This document shows positions 36,447-45,425 of a DNA stretch of 64,000 nt, piece by piece. Position 1 is the stretch's first letter. The number at the start of each line of letters is the position of its first letter. The stretch is taken from positions 186,001-250,000 of the forward strand of contig NZ_JATM01000004.1 of assembly GCF_002003665.1 (NCBI RefSeq). The letters run 5' to 3'. This DNA comes from Bombella intestini (GTDB lineage Bacteria > Pseudomonadota > Alphaproteobacteria > Acetobacterales > Acetobacteraceae). Below the pieces are notes generated by a model that was not told the origin of the DNA, searched no databases, and was given only the letters and a program-made list of their open reading frames with translations. Made by a program: the position numbers and the translations under genes.

Positions 36447-37991
36447 TTAGACCACCTTCAGCATGGCATCCGCCGTGCGCAGAGCAAGGGCCATGATTGT
36501 CAGTGCCGGGTTGGCCGCACCAGAACTTGGGAAGGTAGAATGGTCGCTGATCCACAGATTATCGATGTCAAAACTACGCCCATACGGGTTTACCACCGCT
36601 TCCCCAGCGTCTGTTCCCATCCGGCACGTCCCGATCATATGGGCCGCACGGCTGATAACACGGATATCCTTCGCCCCAATGGACTCCCACATCTTTACCA
36701 TCAAGCGGGAGGCATGACGGTGCATGGCTTCCTCATTAGGGCCATATGTATGGTCGATCCGTGGTTTGGGCAGGCCAAAAGCGTCTTTCTCATCAGAGAG
36801 GGTCACACGGTTCTCATCTCGTGGCAGGCTCTCGCCATGCATCCCAATCCCTGCGCTGTAATTATAGGCTGCCAATGTCTTGCTCAATGCATCACCACGG
36901 CGTCCATCCGCCCGCACGAGGTTAGCAGCCCATGTTAGAGGCATCATACCCAGAGACTGCAACAAATACCCCCCGGCAAAGTCAGCATCCTTTGGCCGCA
37001 ACATATCCTCAGAGATCGTCAAGGACGGATACCCCTTATTGGGACGTGTTTCTTCATCAAACACACCCCAAACCTGTGTGGAAACGTGCGTCATGTAATT
37101 ACGGCCTACCTGCCCGGAACTGTTTGCGAGGCCATTATTCAGAAGCAAACGTGCCGTTTCCACAGCCCCAGCGGACAGCACGACAGCCTTACATTTCTGC
37201 CGTTCTTCCCGCCCATTGCGAATATAAATAACCGCCGTAATGCGCCCTTGGCTGTCCCTTTCAAAACCGGTTGCCATGCACCCGGCCCGCAACTCTGCCC
37301 CATACGCACAAGCTAACGGCAAATACGTATTATCTGCGCCGGATTTTGCCCCGTTCCGGCATCCCTGATGACACGCACCACAATTCACACAGCCTCCACG
37401 GCGACCAAAATGAGGCTGATCACGATCTTTTGTTACTACAGCCAGAGGACCATCCGCATGACGCAGGCCAATATTATCACAGGCCTGACGCATCTTCAGA
37501 GCCGCCCGGTTAGGTGCAGCCGGAGGATAAGCATAATGGCGGCTTTTATCCCAAGGATAATGAGCAGGGCCGCTCACGCCGATGAAACGCTCCACTTCTT
37601 CCACGTAAGGTTGAAGCTCCTCAGCACCGAAAGGCCAATCCACACCTTTTCCGCTCTCGCTGTATAGCTTGTAGTCTCGAGGATCCATGCGAGGAAGAAA
37701 CGCTCCATAGTGCAGGAGGGAGCCACCAATCCCCGTTCCACTATTATTGCCACCAAAAGCCTGAGGTGTACCACCACCAGAAAGACGCTCATGCAGCCAG
37801 TACAATTCCTGTGCAGTTGGCTCATCCGGCGTATGGGATCGGGCATTAAAAGATGGCCCAGCTTCTAGCGCCACAACTTTACGCCCGGCCATGGCAAGCC
37901 GGGCAATAAGTGGCGCACCACCCGCACCAGTACCAATGACCACAACATCGGCGGTTTCCTGTGAAAAATCGTTATGTGTTTCCTGCATCAT
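36447..37991 (-). CDS. GMC-family oxidoreductase (gluconate 2-dehydrogenase/FAD-dependent sugar dehydrogenase large subunit type)
   Basis: 514 residues. Seen: FAD-binding VVVIGTGAGGAPLIARLA near residues 16-33, a Cys-rich RRGGCVNCGACHQGC segment near 200 (the cluster-binding type found in FAD-dependent gluconate and glucose dehydrogenases) and C-terminal GMC catalytic region DHSTFPSSGAANPALTIMA. No signal peptide; such subunits are exported with the Tat-signalled gamma subunit. The upstream gene on the same strand (38431) resembles that gamma subunit, but no cytochrome c subunit is adjacent. Substrate is probably a sugar, polyol or sugar acid. Confidence 0.88.
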   Translation of the reverse strand: MMQETHNDFSQETADVVVIGTGAGGAPLIARLAMAGRKVVALEAGPSFNARSHTPDEPTAQELYWLHERLSGGGTPQAFGGNNSGTGIGGSLLHYGAFLPRMDPRDYKLYSESGKGVDWPFGAEELQPYVEEVERFIGVSGPAHYPWDKSRHYAYPPAAPNRAALKMRQACDNIGLRHADGPLAVVTKDRDQPHFGRRGGCVNCGACHQGCRNGAKSGADNTYLPLACAYGAELRAGCMATGFERDSQGRITAVIYIRNGREERQKCKAVVLSAGAVETARLLLNNGLANSSGQVGRNYMTHVSTQVWGVFDEETRPNKGYPSLTISEDMLRPKDADFAGGYLLQSLGMMPLTWAANLVRADGRRGDALSKTLAAYNYSAGIGMHGESLPRDENRVTLSDEKDAFGLPKPRIDHTYGPNEEAMHRHASRLMVKMWESIGAKDIRVISRAAHMIGTCRMGTDAGEAVVNPYGRSFDIDNLWISDHSTFPSSGAANPALTIMALALRTADAMLKVV

Positions 37992-38430
37992 GCAACGGTT
38001 TCCATCAACTTATGGATTAAAGATGTTTGTACTGGGGTACATGGGGACAGTACTGCCTAAGGCGAAAGAGGTACCGAGTACTGGGGACGGTACTGTACCC
38101 CCTTATAAAACGGGGATTGTACACAGCCCTGCTGTGGAAAAAGAAGGATAACATTCTGAAGCCCTTGCTCTGCCTGACTTCCAGAGGTTGTACACAGTGT
38201 TAGTAAACTGGGGTACATTTTTCGAAAGCCGGGTACCCCGATTTCCACAAGGTTCTTCAACAACATCTAACTCTTAGATTTATAATCTTATTTGTTGTGT
38301 TGATCGGATGTTTCATCCCTCAACCTAGCTTCAGTCTAACCTGTAGCATTGAAAAATAAGACAGTATTATCCCCCTACGACAGTCTTTTCCGTACCCCTT
38401 ACACAGGCGGAAAAGCCCTGAAAGACCCCC
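37992..38430. other. Candidate chromosomal replication origin (oriC)
   Basis: 439 bp without a gene. Seen: TTGTACACA at 38117-38125 and 38188-38196 and TTTTCCACA (minus, 38133-38141), each one mismatch from the DnaA box TTATNCACA; an ATTTCCACA at 38241; five GGGGTAC/GTACCCC copies; and an AT-rich stretch at about 38258-38305 suitable for unwinding. Strand composition switches here from C-rich to G-rich on the plus strand, the sign of an origin. parAB and four parS-like sites surround it. Origin identity is inference. Confidence 0.65.
38029..38398. repeat. Iteron-like GGGGTAC/GTACCCC repeats
   Basis: GGGGTAC at 38034 and 38210, GTACCCC at 38095, GGGTACCCC at 38231 and GTACCCC at 38392. Two copies sit in the longer unit ACTGGGGTAC (38031, 38207), and a variant ACTGGGGAC occurs at 38080. 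They cluster in the candidate origin. Confidence 0.75.
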
Positions 38431-39057
38431 TTATGACAGTTCTAAAAAATGGCGCTCATTTTTGGGCTCAAATGCCTCTCTTTTGGTAAGAGATTCACTA
38501 GAAAACCCTTGAATTTCCTTATCTCCACCGGTCAAATTGGATGATATGCCCAGTTGTTCTTGTGCAATAGGATGCGCCAGAAACGCAGCAACGATTTGGT
38601 TGCGGAGATCACCACTCCAGAGAGCCATTTGCGCTGCAGAAAAAGGGGCTGAAGGGACATCAGGCAATGAACCATCAAAAGCCTTATCCAAGATTGTACC
38701 ACGTTGTTCCGGGCTAAGAGTGGGGTAATTCTGCTGGAACAGAGCCTGCGCATAGAGGTTCAAAGAGGTAAGACCCTCTTCCCATGCGGTAAGGTCTGTC
38801 GGAAGATCAGCAAAACGCCATCCATCTCCCGGCCCGGCGAGAGTATGGTCAATCATGACAGCCAGATTGAGATGTACATCCCCTAAAAGGGGAGCTTGTG
38901 GGAGAATGTCATCACAGACTAGCTCAAGGAGCTGAAATGCCTCTGAAGACAGATGTTCTCGCTGGCCTTGTTCCTGTTCCATTCTTTTGAGCAGAGCAGT
39001 GCGTGTTCGGGCGGATAGATGATCTGATTGAAGAAAGCTGGGCAAGGGGCGTGCCAT
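38431..39057 (-). CDS. Gluconate 2-dehydrogenase subunit 3-like protein
   Basis: 208 residues. Seen: the helical pattern of the gluconate 2-dehydrogenase subunit 3 family (SSEAFQLLELVCDDILPQAP, VMIDHTLAGPGDGWRF, AAFLAHPIAQEQLGI). It lacks an evident Tat signal at its N-terminus, which the gamma subunit usually has, so either the start is further away or export differs. On the same strand as the GMC subunit gene, but separated from it by the 439-bp candidate origin. ATG 39057 is not preceded by a strong RBS. Confidence 0.65.
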   Translation of the reverse strand: MARPLPSFLQSDHLSARTRTALLKRMEQEQGQREHLSSEAFQLLELVCDDILPQAPLLGDVHLNLAVMIDHTLAGPGDGWRFADLPTDLTAWEEGLTSLNLYAQALFQQNYPTLSPEQRGTILDKAFDGSLPDVPSAPFSAAQMALWSGDLRNQIVAAFLAHPIAQEQLGISSNLTGGDKEIQGFSSESLTKREAFEPKNERHFLELS

Positions 39058-39209
39058 GAATTGTTTCCTGCTGGATAGAGTGAAAAGATAAAGAGAAGGC
39101 TTTACCCTATAGCCTCATAGGGAGATATAAGGCTAATGAGAGACTGGGTCTCTTCCGGGAGGTGGGAGATTGGGTCCATTTTTCAAGTTCTGGAATGGCA
39201 GGAGTCACG

Positions 39210-40334
39210 ATGACGGTTGAAATTAAAGTCCCTGTGCTTGGTGAAAGCCTGAAACAGGCAACCGTAATGCGTTGGCTTAGGCAGTCTGGTGAGTATGTAC
39301 AGGCTGGTGAAGCTGTCATGGAACTGGAGACGGACAAGGTCACATTGGATGTGGCATCTCCTGCAGCCGGGGCATTGAGCCATGATCTGCCAGAAGGCAC
39401 CGATGTTGAAGTAGGGCAGGTCATTGCCTCAGTAGATGATCAGGCTACCCCCCCTGTGGTGGAGCAGACCAAACCACAAGCTCCTCAAGAGGCGGATGTA
39501 GAGCAGAACGTGACTGACCATGGATCGGCGACATCTGGCGAAGCCGATCGACCTGTGGTGACTGGTGGCTCCGTTACGCATGCGGCACCGGCGTTATCTG
39601 ATACACCTGAATCTCTCCCGACCGAAGACGGAACAGGAGAACGGCGTGTGCCTATGAGCCGCCTGCGCCAGACCATTGCGCGCAATCTCAAGGCGGCTCA
39701 GAATAACGCAGCTATTCTAACAACGTTCAATGAAGTTGATATGAGCGCTGTTAAGGCACTGCGTAGCCAGTATCGCGATCTATTCGAGAAGAAGCATGAT
39801 GGAGCCCGACTAGGCTTTATGTCCTTCTTTGCTCGGGCTGTTGTGGGAGCTCTGAAGGATTTTCCGGTGCTGAATGCCCGGATCGAGGGTAATGAGATCG
39901 TTTATCAGGATCATGTCAATCTGGGTATTGCCGTAGGAACAGAGCGTGGGCTGGTTGTTCCAGTTCTGCGAAAAGCGGAGACCTTAGGCTTTGCCGAGTT
40001 GGAACGCCGCATTGCCGATTATGGCAAGCGAGCCCGCAAGGGAGGGCTTGCGCTGAAGGAGCTGGAAGGCGGTAGCTTTACTATCACCAATGGCGGTATT
40101 TTCGGTTCATTGCTATCAACCCCCATTCTGAATGCGCCACAATCCGGCGTGCTGGGGATGCATGCCATTCAGGATCGGCCCGTGGCACGAGATGGACAGG
40201 TTGTCATCCGGCCTATGATGTATGTGGCGCTATCCTATGATCATCGTCTTGTAGATGGGCGAGAAGCTGTCAGCTTCCTTGTGCGGCTTAAGGAACTGAT
40301 CGAAGACCCTCGTCGCCTGCTGTTGGATATCTGA
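39210..40334 (+). CDS. sucB: 2-oxoacid dehydrogenase E2 acyltransferase, SucB-like, no visible E3-binding domain
   Basis: 374 residues. Seen: N-terminal lipoyl domain with [11 protein letters not shown] (lipoyl-Lys near 43), then a Pro/Glu/Thr-rich linker (about 80-145), then the catalytic domain from [18 protein letters not shown] to [14 protein letters not shown], which holds the catalytic DHRxxDG. The succinyl-type core ([15 protein letters not shown]) points to dihydrolipoamide succinyltransferase. The about 35-residue peripheral subunit-binding domain normally found in the linker is not recognisable. Start ATG 39210 follows AGGAG. No sucA or lpd in the window. Confidence 0.88.
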   Translation: MTVEIKVPVLGESLKQATVMRWLRQSGEYVQAGEAVMELETDKVTLDVASPAAGALSHDLPEGTDVEVGQVIASVDDQATPPVVEQTKPQAPQEADVEQNVTDHGSATSGEADRPVVTGGSVTHAAPALSDTPESLPTEDGTGERRVPMSRLRQTIARNLKAAQNNAAILTTFNEVDMSAVKALRSQYRDLFEKKHDGARLGFMSFFARAVVGALKDFPVLNARIEGNEIVYQDHVNLGIAVGTERGLVVPVLRKAETLGFAELERRIADYGKRARKGGLALKELEGGSFTITNGGIFGSLLSTPILNAPQSGVLGMHAIQDRPVARDGQVVIRPMMYVALSYDHRLVDGREAVSFLVRLKELIEDPRRLLLDI

Positions 40335-40352
40335 TTTCCAGCCACAATAAAG

Positions 40353-40389
40353 AAAACCCCCTCCATCTTGATCGGATGGAGGGGGTTTT
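40353..40389. terminator. Bidirectional terminator after sucB
   Basis: 15-bp stem AAAACCCCCTCCATC (40353-40367) with GATGGAGGGGGTTTT (40375-40389), followed by T residues; it also serves the convergent DUF3597 gene. Confidence 0.93.
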
Positions 40390-40429
40390 TCATCTGTTCA
40401 GTGCAGGGATACTGAGCAGAAAGTGGGGA

Positions 40430-40810
40430 TCAGTGCCCCCAACCAGCAGGAATCTTGCCGCCATTGTTGGCCAGCTCGGTGTAAACCTGCTTGATCAGCC
40501 AAACATTCATCGTGGCTGTATCGTTCTTATCCCCGGTATAATGCAGATCATCAGCCAGAGCCTGACGGGCCTGCAGGGAGCTGTCGAGGCCCAGAAGCTT
40601 GAGCAGATCGACAATGGATTCCTTGTAGTTCAGCGGCTGGCCTGCTTTGGCGGCCAGTTCCTTCAGAACGGCATCAACATCTACCTGTGAGATGGAGGGA
40701 GCTGCTGAGGCAGCGGCTGGCTGTGCCGTATCTGCTGCCTGGGCAGAAGAGCCGAACAGGCTTGTTGCAAAGCTAGAAACTTTGGAAACGATATCGTTAA
40801 AGAGACCCAT
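40430..40810 (-). CDS. DUF3597 family protein
   Basis: 126 residues. Seen: conserved C-terminal domain YKESIVDLLKLLGLDSSLQA and LHYTGDKNDTATMNVWL, after an Ala-rich N-terminal region. Function unknown; the family is small and soluble. ATG 40810 has AAGGAA at proper spacing, so the in-frame start at 40861 is not used. Confidence 0.92.
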   Translation of the reverse strand: MGLFNDIVSKVSSFATSLFGSSAQAADTAQPAAASAAPSISQVDVDAVLKELAAKAGQPLNYKESIVDLLKLLGLDSSLQARQALADDLHYTGDKNDTATMNVWLIKQVYTELANNGGKIPAGWGH

Positions 40811-40894
40811 GATATATTCCTTCCCTGAAACAGGAATGACTGGTCGGTATGACCCTGCCACCGGGAGCGGCAGCAGGGAGCATGACAGAAAAGA

Positions 40895-42193
40895 TCAGTA
40901 ACGGTACAGGTCGTGTTTGAACGGCCCGTTAGGGGAAACCCCAATATAATCCGCCTGAGCCTGTGTCATTTTGGAGAGCGTTGCGCCCACTTTAGCAAGA
41001 TGGAGAGCCGCAACCTTTTCATCAAGGATTTTCGGCAGGGTATAAACTTTTCCTGCCTCATACTGGCCTGCTTTTGCATTCCAGAGTTCGATCTGGGCCA
41101 GTGTCTGGTTGGTGAAGGAAGCGGACATCACGAAGGACGGATGACCGGTAGCATTGCCCAGATTGACCAGACGGCCCTCGGAAAGAAGGATGAGGCGGCG
41201 GTTCGGGGCCAGCTCAATCTCATCAACCTGCGGCTTGATGTTGGTCCATTTGTGGTTGCGCAGGGCAGAAACCTGAATCTCACTATCGAAATGCCCGATA
41301 TTGCAAACAATGGCCCGGTCCTTCATCTCACGCATATGCTCGATGGTGATGATGTCCTCGTTACCGGTGCAGGTCACGAAGATGTCGCCACGGGGAGCGG
41401 CGTTCTCCATCGTGACGACCTCATAGCCTTCCATAGCGGCTTGAAGGGCGCAGATTGGGTCAACCTCTGTCACCAGCACGCGGCAACCTGCGCTGCGGAG
41501 AGATGCGGCGGAACCCTTACCCACGTCACCATAGCCAGCCACAACGGCAACCTTGCCAGCCATCATGACATCAGTGCCACGGCGGATAGCGTCCACAAGG
41601 CTCTCACGGCAGCCATAGAGGTTGTCGAACTTGGACTTGGTCACACTGTCATTAACGTTGATGGCTGGAACTTTGAGTGTGCCTTTGCGCTCCATGTCCC
41701 AAAGACGATGCACACCCGTTGTGGTCTCTTCGGAGATGCCACGCACTTCCTTGAGGAGTTCAGGGTATTTCTCATGCATGAGAGTGGTCAGGTCCCCGCC
41801 ATCATCGAGGATCATGTTCGGTGTCCAGCCATCCGGCCCCTGGATGGTCTGCTCAATACACCAGATGAATTCTTCCTCGTTCATGCCCTTCCAAGCAAAA
41901 ACGGGAATGTTAGCGGCAGCAATGGCAGCGGCAGCCTGATCCTGTGTGGAGAATACGTTACAGGAGGACCAACGGACCGTAGCACCGAGGGCGATCAGCG
42001 TTTCGATCAGCACGGCGGTCTGGATGGTCATGTGCAGGCAGCCGGCAATCCGTGCGCCCTTCAGCGGCTGGCTTGTGCCATATTCCTTACGGAGGGCCAT
42101 CAGGCCCGGCATTTCACCCTCAGCGATGGAGATTTCCTTACGGCCCCAGTCGGCCAGGGACATGTCACGAACCTTGTAGTCCTGCGTAGCCAT
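40895..42193 (-). CDS. ahcY: S-adenosylhomocysteinase
   Basis: 432 residues. Hydrolyses S-adenosylhomocysteine to adenosine and homocysteine in the methyl cycle, using tightly bound NAD. Seen: [16 protein letters not shown] near the N-terminus, NAD-binding GYGDVGKG and the C-terminal KHDLYRY tail. ATG 42193 follows AAGGAAAC. The upstream leader contains a 9-bp stem hairpin at 42233-42267. Confidence 0.97.
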   Translation of the reverse strand: MATQDYKVRDMSLADWGRKEISIAEGEMPGLMALRKEYGTSQPLKGARIAGCLHMTIQTAVLIETLIALGATVRWSSCNVFSTQDQAAAAIAAANIPVFAWKGMNEEEFIWCIEQTIQGPDGWTPNMILDDGGDLTTLMHEKYPELLKEVRGISEETTTGVHRLWDMERKGTLKVPAINVNDSVTKSKFDNLYGCRESLVDAIRRGTDVMMAGKVAVVAGYGDVGKGSAASLRSAGCRVLVTEVDPICALQAAMEGYEVVTMENAAPRGDIFVTCTGNEDIITIEHMREMKDRAIVCNIGHFDSEIQVSALRNHKWTNIKPQVDEIELAPNRRLILLSEGRLVNLGNATGHPSFVMSASFTNQTLAQIELWNAKAGQYEAGKVYTLPKILDEKVAALHLAKVGATLSKMTQAQADYIGVSPNGPFKHDLYRY

Positions 42194-42232
42194 ATATGTT
42201 TCCTTAGTTTTAGGCAGTTGATCATCATGGAC

Positions 42233-42267
42233 GGAACCGCAGGCAGGCAAGGCCTTTGTGCGGTTCC
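42233..42267 (-). promoter_or_regulatory. Hairpin in the ahcY 5' leader
   Basis: GGAACCGCA (42233-42241) pairs with TGCGGTTCC (42259-42267), 40 bp before the ahcY start. No match to the SAH riboswitch core was seen by eye, so its role is open. Confidence 0.45.
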
Positions 42268-42475
42268 TGCACTAGGAAACTATAGAGCCTTGCTGTGAGG
42301 CTGGAAAGAAGAACGGACCAACAGTTTTCCGTTACAAAATAGTGTCATCCATATTGCGTCCTATCGGGCAACGTGCCAGAGAACGGGCGGTATTCATATG
42401 CCTGGAACTTTGGCTTTTCCCGATAAAAGGGATGTCCGGCCGCCTTCAGTCCGGGCAGGAAAACTGTAATGGGGG

Positions 42476-43564
42476 GTGGCTGTGCCCGACAATACTGCTC
42501 CAAATTTTCCGTTTACAGTGCTGGACCCTTCTCTGAAGGAAGCTCACCCTATGGCCCGGATCAAAGGGCTTGTCTGGGCGGTTCGTGCCGTGCCGGGGCA
42601 GGGTATTACACCGCTAGAAGCCGAAGAGGTGCAGCGTATTCTTCAGTCTCCCAGCGAGGAAGGCTATGAGGCCGCATCCGGGGAAAATGGCTGGTGTTGG
42701 CTGCATTTCGATACGGTGCATAGTTCTGCCCGTACCTATGTAGGCCGTCTGCCGGGTATGCCAGAGGACGTAGGCGCTATGCTGGCGGAGACGGATTACG
42801 GCATTGCCCTTGAGGCCGCCGATGATACGGTATGGGGGGCTCTCCCAGCTTTTGATGATGCTCTGGCAGAAGAAGACCGGGAAATCTGTGCTTGGCGTTT
42901 TGCTATGCGGCAAAATATTCTGATCACGACACGGCGGACCCCCATTCCTGTATTAGGATCGGCCTACCGTTCTCTCCAGACACAGGGCGTGCCACGCAAT
43001 CCGGCTGGGGTGATCGATCGTGTCCTGCGGGATTTTACGGGCACGGTGCGGCGGCAGCTCGCGCAGCTTGATGACGAGTTAGATCGGGCAGAAGATGTGT
43101 TGTTAGCTATCGTCCACGGGTCAGACCTTGGTCATTTGGGTGGTATTGTCGGTAAGGTTCGGCGTCGTTCAACTGAATTGCGGCGCGTGGTCATGCCAAT
43201 TGACCGTGTTCTGCGGGATGAAGACCTAGAACTGCCAGAATGGGCTGAAGATGACCTGCGGGACCGTGCCGAACGGCAGATACATGCTGCGCTGGACGAT
43301 TTGATCGCTCTTCAGGACCGGGCACGGTCCTTGCAGGATGAGCTAGCCTCCAGTCAGGCAGAAGAAACTAACCGCCGGCTCTGCATCGTGTCGATCGTGA
43401 CGACCCTTATGCTGCCGGCCACTCTGGTTACAGGGTTCTTTGGCATGAATACGGGAGGCATGTTTCTAGCATCTGGTGGATTGGGAACCATTTTTGCTGG
43501 TGGCCTGTGTGTTGCCGCCATGGCTGTGACATTCATTTTCATGAAGATGGCCCGCCTGTTCTGA
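42476..43564 (+). CDS. ZntB/CorA-family metal cation transporter
   Basis: 362 residues. Seen: large N-terminal cytosolic domain, a long Arg/Glu/Asp-rich helix and two C-terminal transmembrane helices with the pore-entry GMN motif in GFFGMNTGG. The lack of CorA-type sequence in the N-domain and the GMN context favour the ZntB subgroup (zinc or magnesium). GTG 42476 is used; ATG 42551 is an alternative that would shorten the N-terminus. Confidence 0.87.
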   Translation: MAVPDNTAPNFPFTVLDPSLKEAHPMARIKGLVWAVRAVPGQGITPLEAEEVQRILQSPSEEGYEAASGENGWCWLHFDTVHSSARTYVGRLPGMPEDVGAMLAETDYGIALEAADDTVWGALPAFDDALAEEDREICAWRFAMRQNILITTRRTPIPVLGSAYRSLQTQGVPRNPAGVIDRVLRDFTGTVRRQLAQLDDELDRAEDVLLAIVHGSDLGHLGGIVGKVRRRSTELRRVVMPIDRVLRDEDLELPEWAEDDLRDRAERQIHAALDDLIALQDRARSLQDELASSQAEETNRRLCIVSIVTTLMLPATLVTGFFGMNTGGMFLASGGLGTIFAGGLCVAAMAVTFIFMKMARLF

Positions 43565-43884
43565 CAGAATGAACCATAATGACTGGAATGAATACAGGAT
43601 ATGACTGGTCTTGATAATAACTGAAATAAACGCAGTTGCTTTATTGCTTCTCATTCTCATCAATCAAGCTGATGTCTCTGTTCAATGACATTAATCAAAT
43701 AAAATATCATTTTTTTAAAAGTGAAGGGGATGGACATTGTCTGAAAAGCTACTTACCCTCCCGAGGTGAAGGTTGATATCGGACTGGATTAGGACTGTTT
43801 ATTAGAGAAACAGGATCAATCATTTTCCCTTTTCGGTTGGTATTACCTAACGTCCATAGTCAGATTAAAGGTAGGAGTCCTTAC
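43565..43884. promoter_or_regulatory. Intergenic region upstream of catalase
   Basis: 320 bp, AT-rich in its left half (43600-43730). It contains a short AACTG/CAGTT hairpin near 43617-43635 and a TCTCATTCTCAT direct repeat near 43648. The catalase promoter must be here, but no OxyR or Fur box could be assigned with confidence. Confidence 0.45.
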
Positions 43885-45324
43885 ATGTCTGATAAGAACA
43901 TCATCCGCACGACCGCCGGCGCCCCATGGGTGAGCAACCAGGACAGCAAGTCCGCCGGTCCTCGTGGTCCGCTGCTGCTGGAAAACTATCAGCTGATTGA
44001 GAAGCTCGCTCATCAGAATCGTGAGCGTATCCCTGAGCGTACTGTTCATGCAAAAGGCTATGGTGCTCATGGGACGCTGACCATCACCAAGGACATCACA
44101 AAGTACAGTTGTGCGTCCATCTTCTCCAAGGTTGGGAAGAAGACGGATATGTTCCTGCGTGCTTCCACTGTGGCTGGTGAGCGTGGTGCTGCCGATGCCG
44201 AGCGTGACGTACGTGGTTGGGCACTGAAGTTCTATACCGATGATGGTAACTGGGACTTGGTGGGGAACAACACGCCGGTGTTCTTCATTCGTGATCCTAT
44301 CAAGTTCCCGGACTTCATCCACACGCAGAAGCGTCATCCCCGCACCAACATGCGTTCCGCTACCGCTGCATGGGATTTCTGGTCCCTCAGCCCGGAGAGC
44401 CTGCATCAGGTCACCATCCTGATGTCTGACCGTGGTATCCCCAAGGGTATCCGGAACATGAACGGTTATGGCAGCCATACCTATTCTCTGTGGAATGCCA
44501 AGGGTGAACGCTTCTGGGTGAAGTTCCACTTCAAGACACAGCAGGGCCATGAGTTCTACACGAACGAAGAAGCTGCTCAGGTTGTTGCCGGGAACCGTGA
44601 ATCCACTCAGGAAGACCTGTACGAGAACATCGAGAAGGGGAACTTCCCCAAATGGACGTTCTACATTCAGGTGATGGAAGAGGAAGAGGCCGAGCGCGTC
44701 AACTTCAACCCGTTTGACGTGACCAAGGTTTGGTCACACAAGGACTATCCGCTGATCGAAGTTGGTGAGCTGGAGCTAAACCGTAACCCGGATGATTATT
44801 TCTCCGAGGTTGAGCAGGCTTCCTTCTCTCCGTCCAATATCGTGCCGGGTATTGGGTTCTCACCGGACAAGATGCTTCAGGGCCGTATCTTCGCTTATGC
44901 GGATGCTCACCGCTATCGTGTCGGTACGCATTATGAATCCCTGCCGATCAACCGTCCGAAGATTGCAGTGAAGAACTATCATCTGGATGGTGCGATGCGC
45001 TTTGATGCGCCGAAGCGTGGGGATGGTGATTACTACGAGCCGAATTCCTTCGGTGGCCCGGTGGAAGACAAGGCTGCGATGGAACCGCCGCTGCGTGTAA
45101 GCGGGGACGCCACATATTACGATCACCGTAGCGATGGCGATGATTTCGCACAGCCTCGTGCTCTGTATAATCTGTTCGATGATGCGCAGAAGCAGCGTCT
45201 GTATAACAACATCGCTGGTGCTATGGCCGGTGTGCCGCAGAACATCATCGACCGTCAGCTGGGCCTCTTCGAGAAGATCGACCCTGCTTATGCTGAAGGT
45301 GTCCGCAAGGCACTGAAGGGCTGA
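43885..45324 (+). CDS. katA: Haem catalase (small-subunit, clade 3 type)
   Basis: 479 residues, the size of small-subunit catalases. Seen: catalytic His in [12 protein letters not shown], the distal Asn region [15 protein letters not shown] and proximal haem-ligand Tyr in [14 protein letters not shown]. Detoxifies H2O2, important for an oxidative sugar metabolism. ATG 43885 follows TAGGAG; a longer frame is not supported. Codon use is notably optimised compared with neighbours, suggesting high expression. Confidence 0.96.
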   Translation: MSDKNIIRTTAGAPWVSNQDSKSAGPRGPLLLENYQLIEKLAHQNRERIPERTVHAKGYGAHGTLTITKDITKYSCASIFSKVGKKTDMFLRASTVAGERGAADAERDVRGWALKFYTDDGNWDLVGNNTPVFFIRDPIKFPDFIHTQKRHPRTNMRSATAAWDFWSLSPESLHQVTILMSDRGIPKGIRNMNGYGSHTYSLWNAKGERFWVKFHFKTQQGHEFYTNEEAAQVVAGNRESTQEDLYENIEKGNFPKWTFYIQVMEEEEAERVNFNPFDVTKVWSHKDYPLIEVGELELNRNPDDYFSEVEQASFSPSNIVPGIGFSPDKMLQGRIFAYADAHRYRVGTHYESLPINRPKIAVKNYHLDGAMRFDAPKRGDGDYYEPNSFGGPVEDKAAMEPPLRVSGDATYYDHRSDGDDFAQPRALYNLFDDAQKQRLYNNIAGAMAGVPQNIIDRQLGLFEKIDPAYAEGVRKALKG

Positions 45325-45369
45325 TAGGCTTTTAAATCCACCTTCCGGTTTTTCGGAGGAGGGATATAA

Positions 45370-45408
45370 AAAAGGTCCTCTGGGTAACCATTCCCGGAGG
45401 ACCTTTTT
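45370..45408. terminator. Terminator after catalase
   Basis: AAAAGGTCCTC (45370-45380) with GAGGACCTTTT (45397-45407), followed by a T run; bidirectional with the convergent hypothetical gene. Confidence 0.92.
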
Positions 45409-45425
45409 TGTGGGTTATGCTCGGC

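Noticed and set aside
40913-42298. Long plus-strand frame of 461 codons opposite ahcY
   Set aside because: ahcY on the minus strand is certain, and the opposite frame has no recognisable protein features.
43640-43665. TCTCATTCTCAT repeat upstream of katA as a Fur or OxyR site
   Set aside because: The match to Fur hexamers is poor and the distance to the katA start is over 200 bp, so it was not called.
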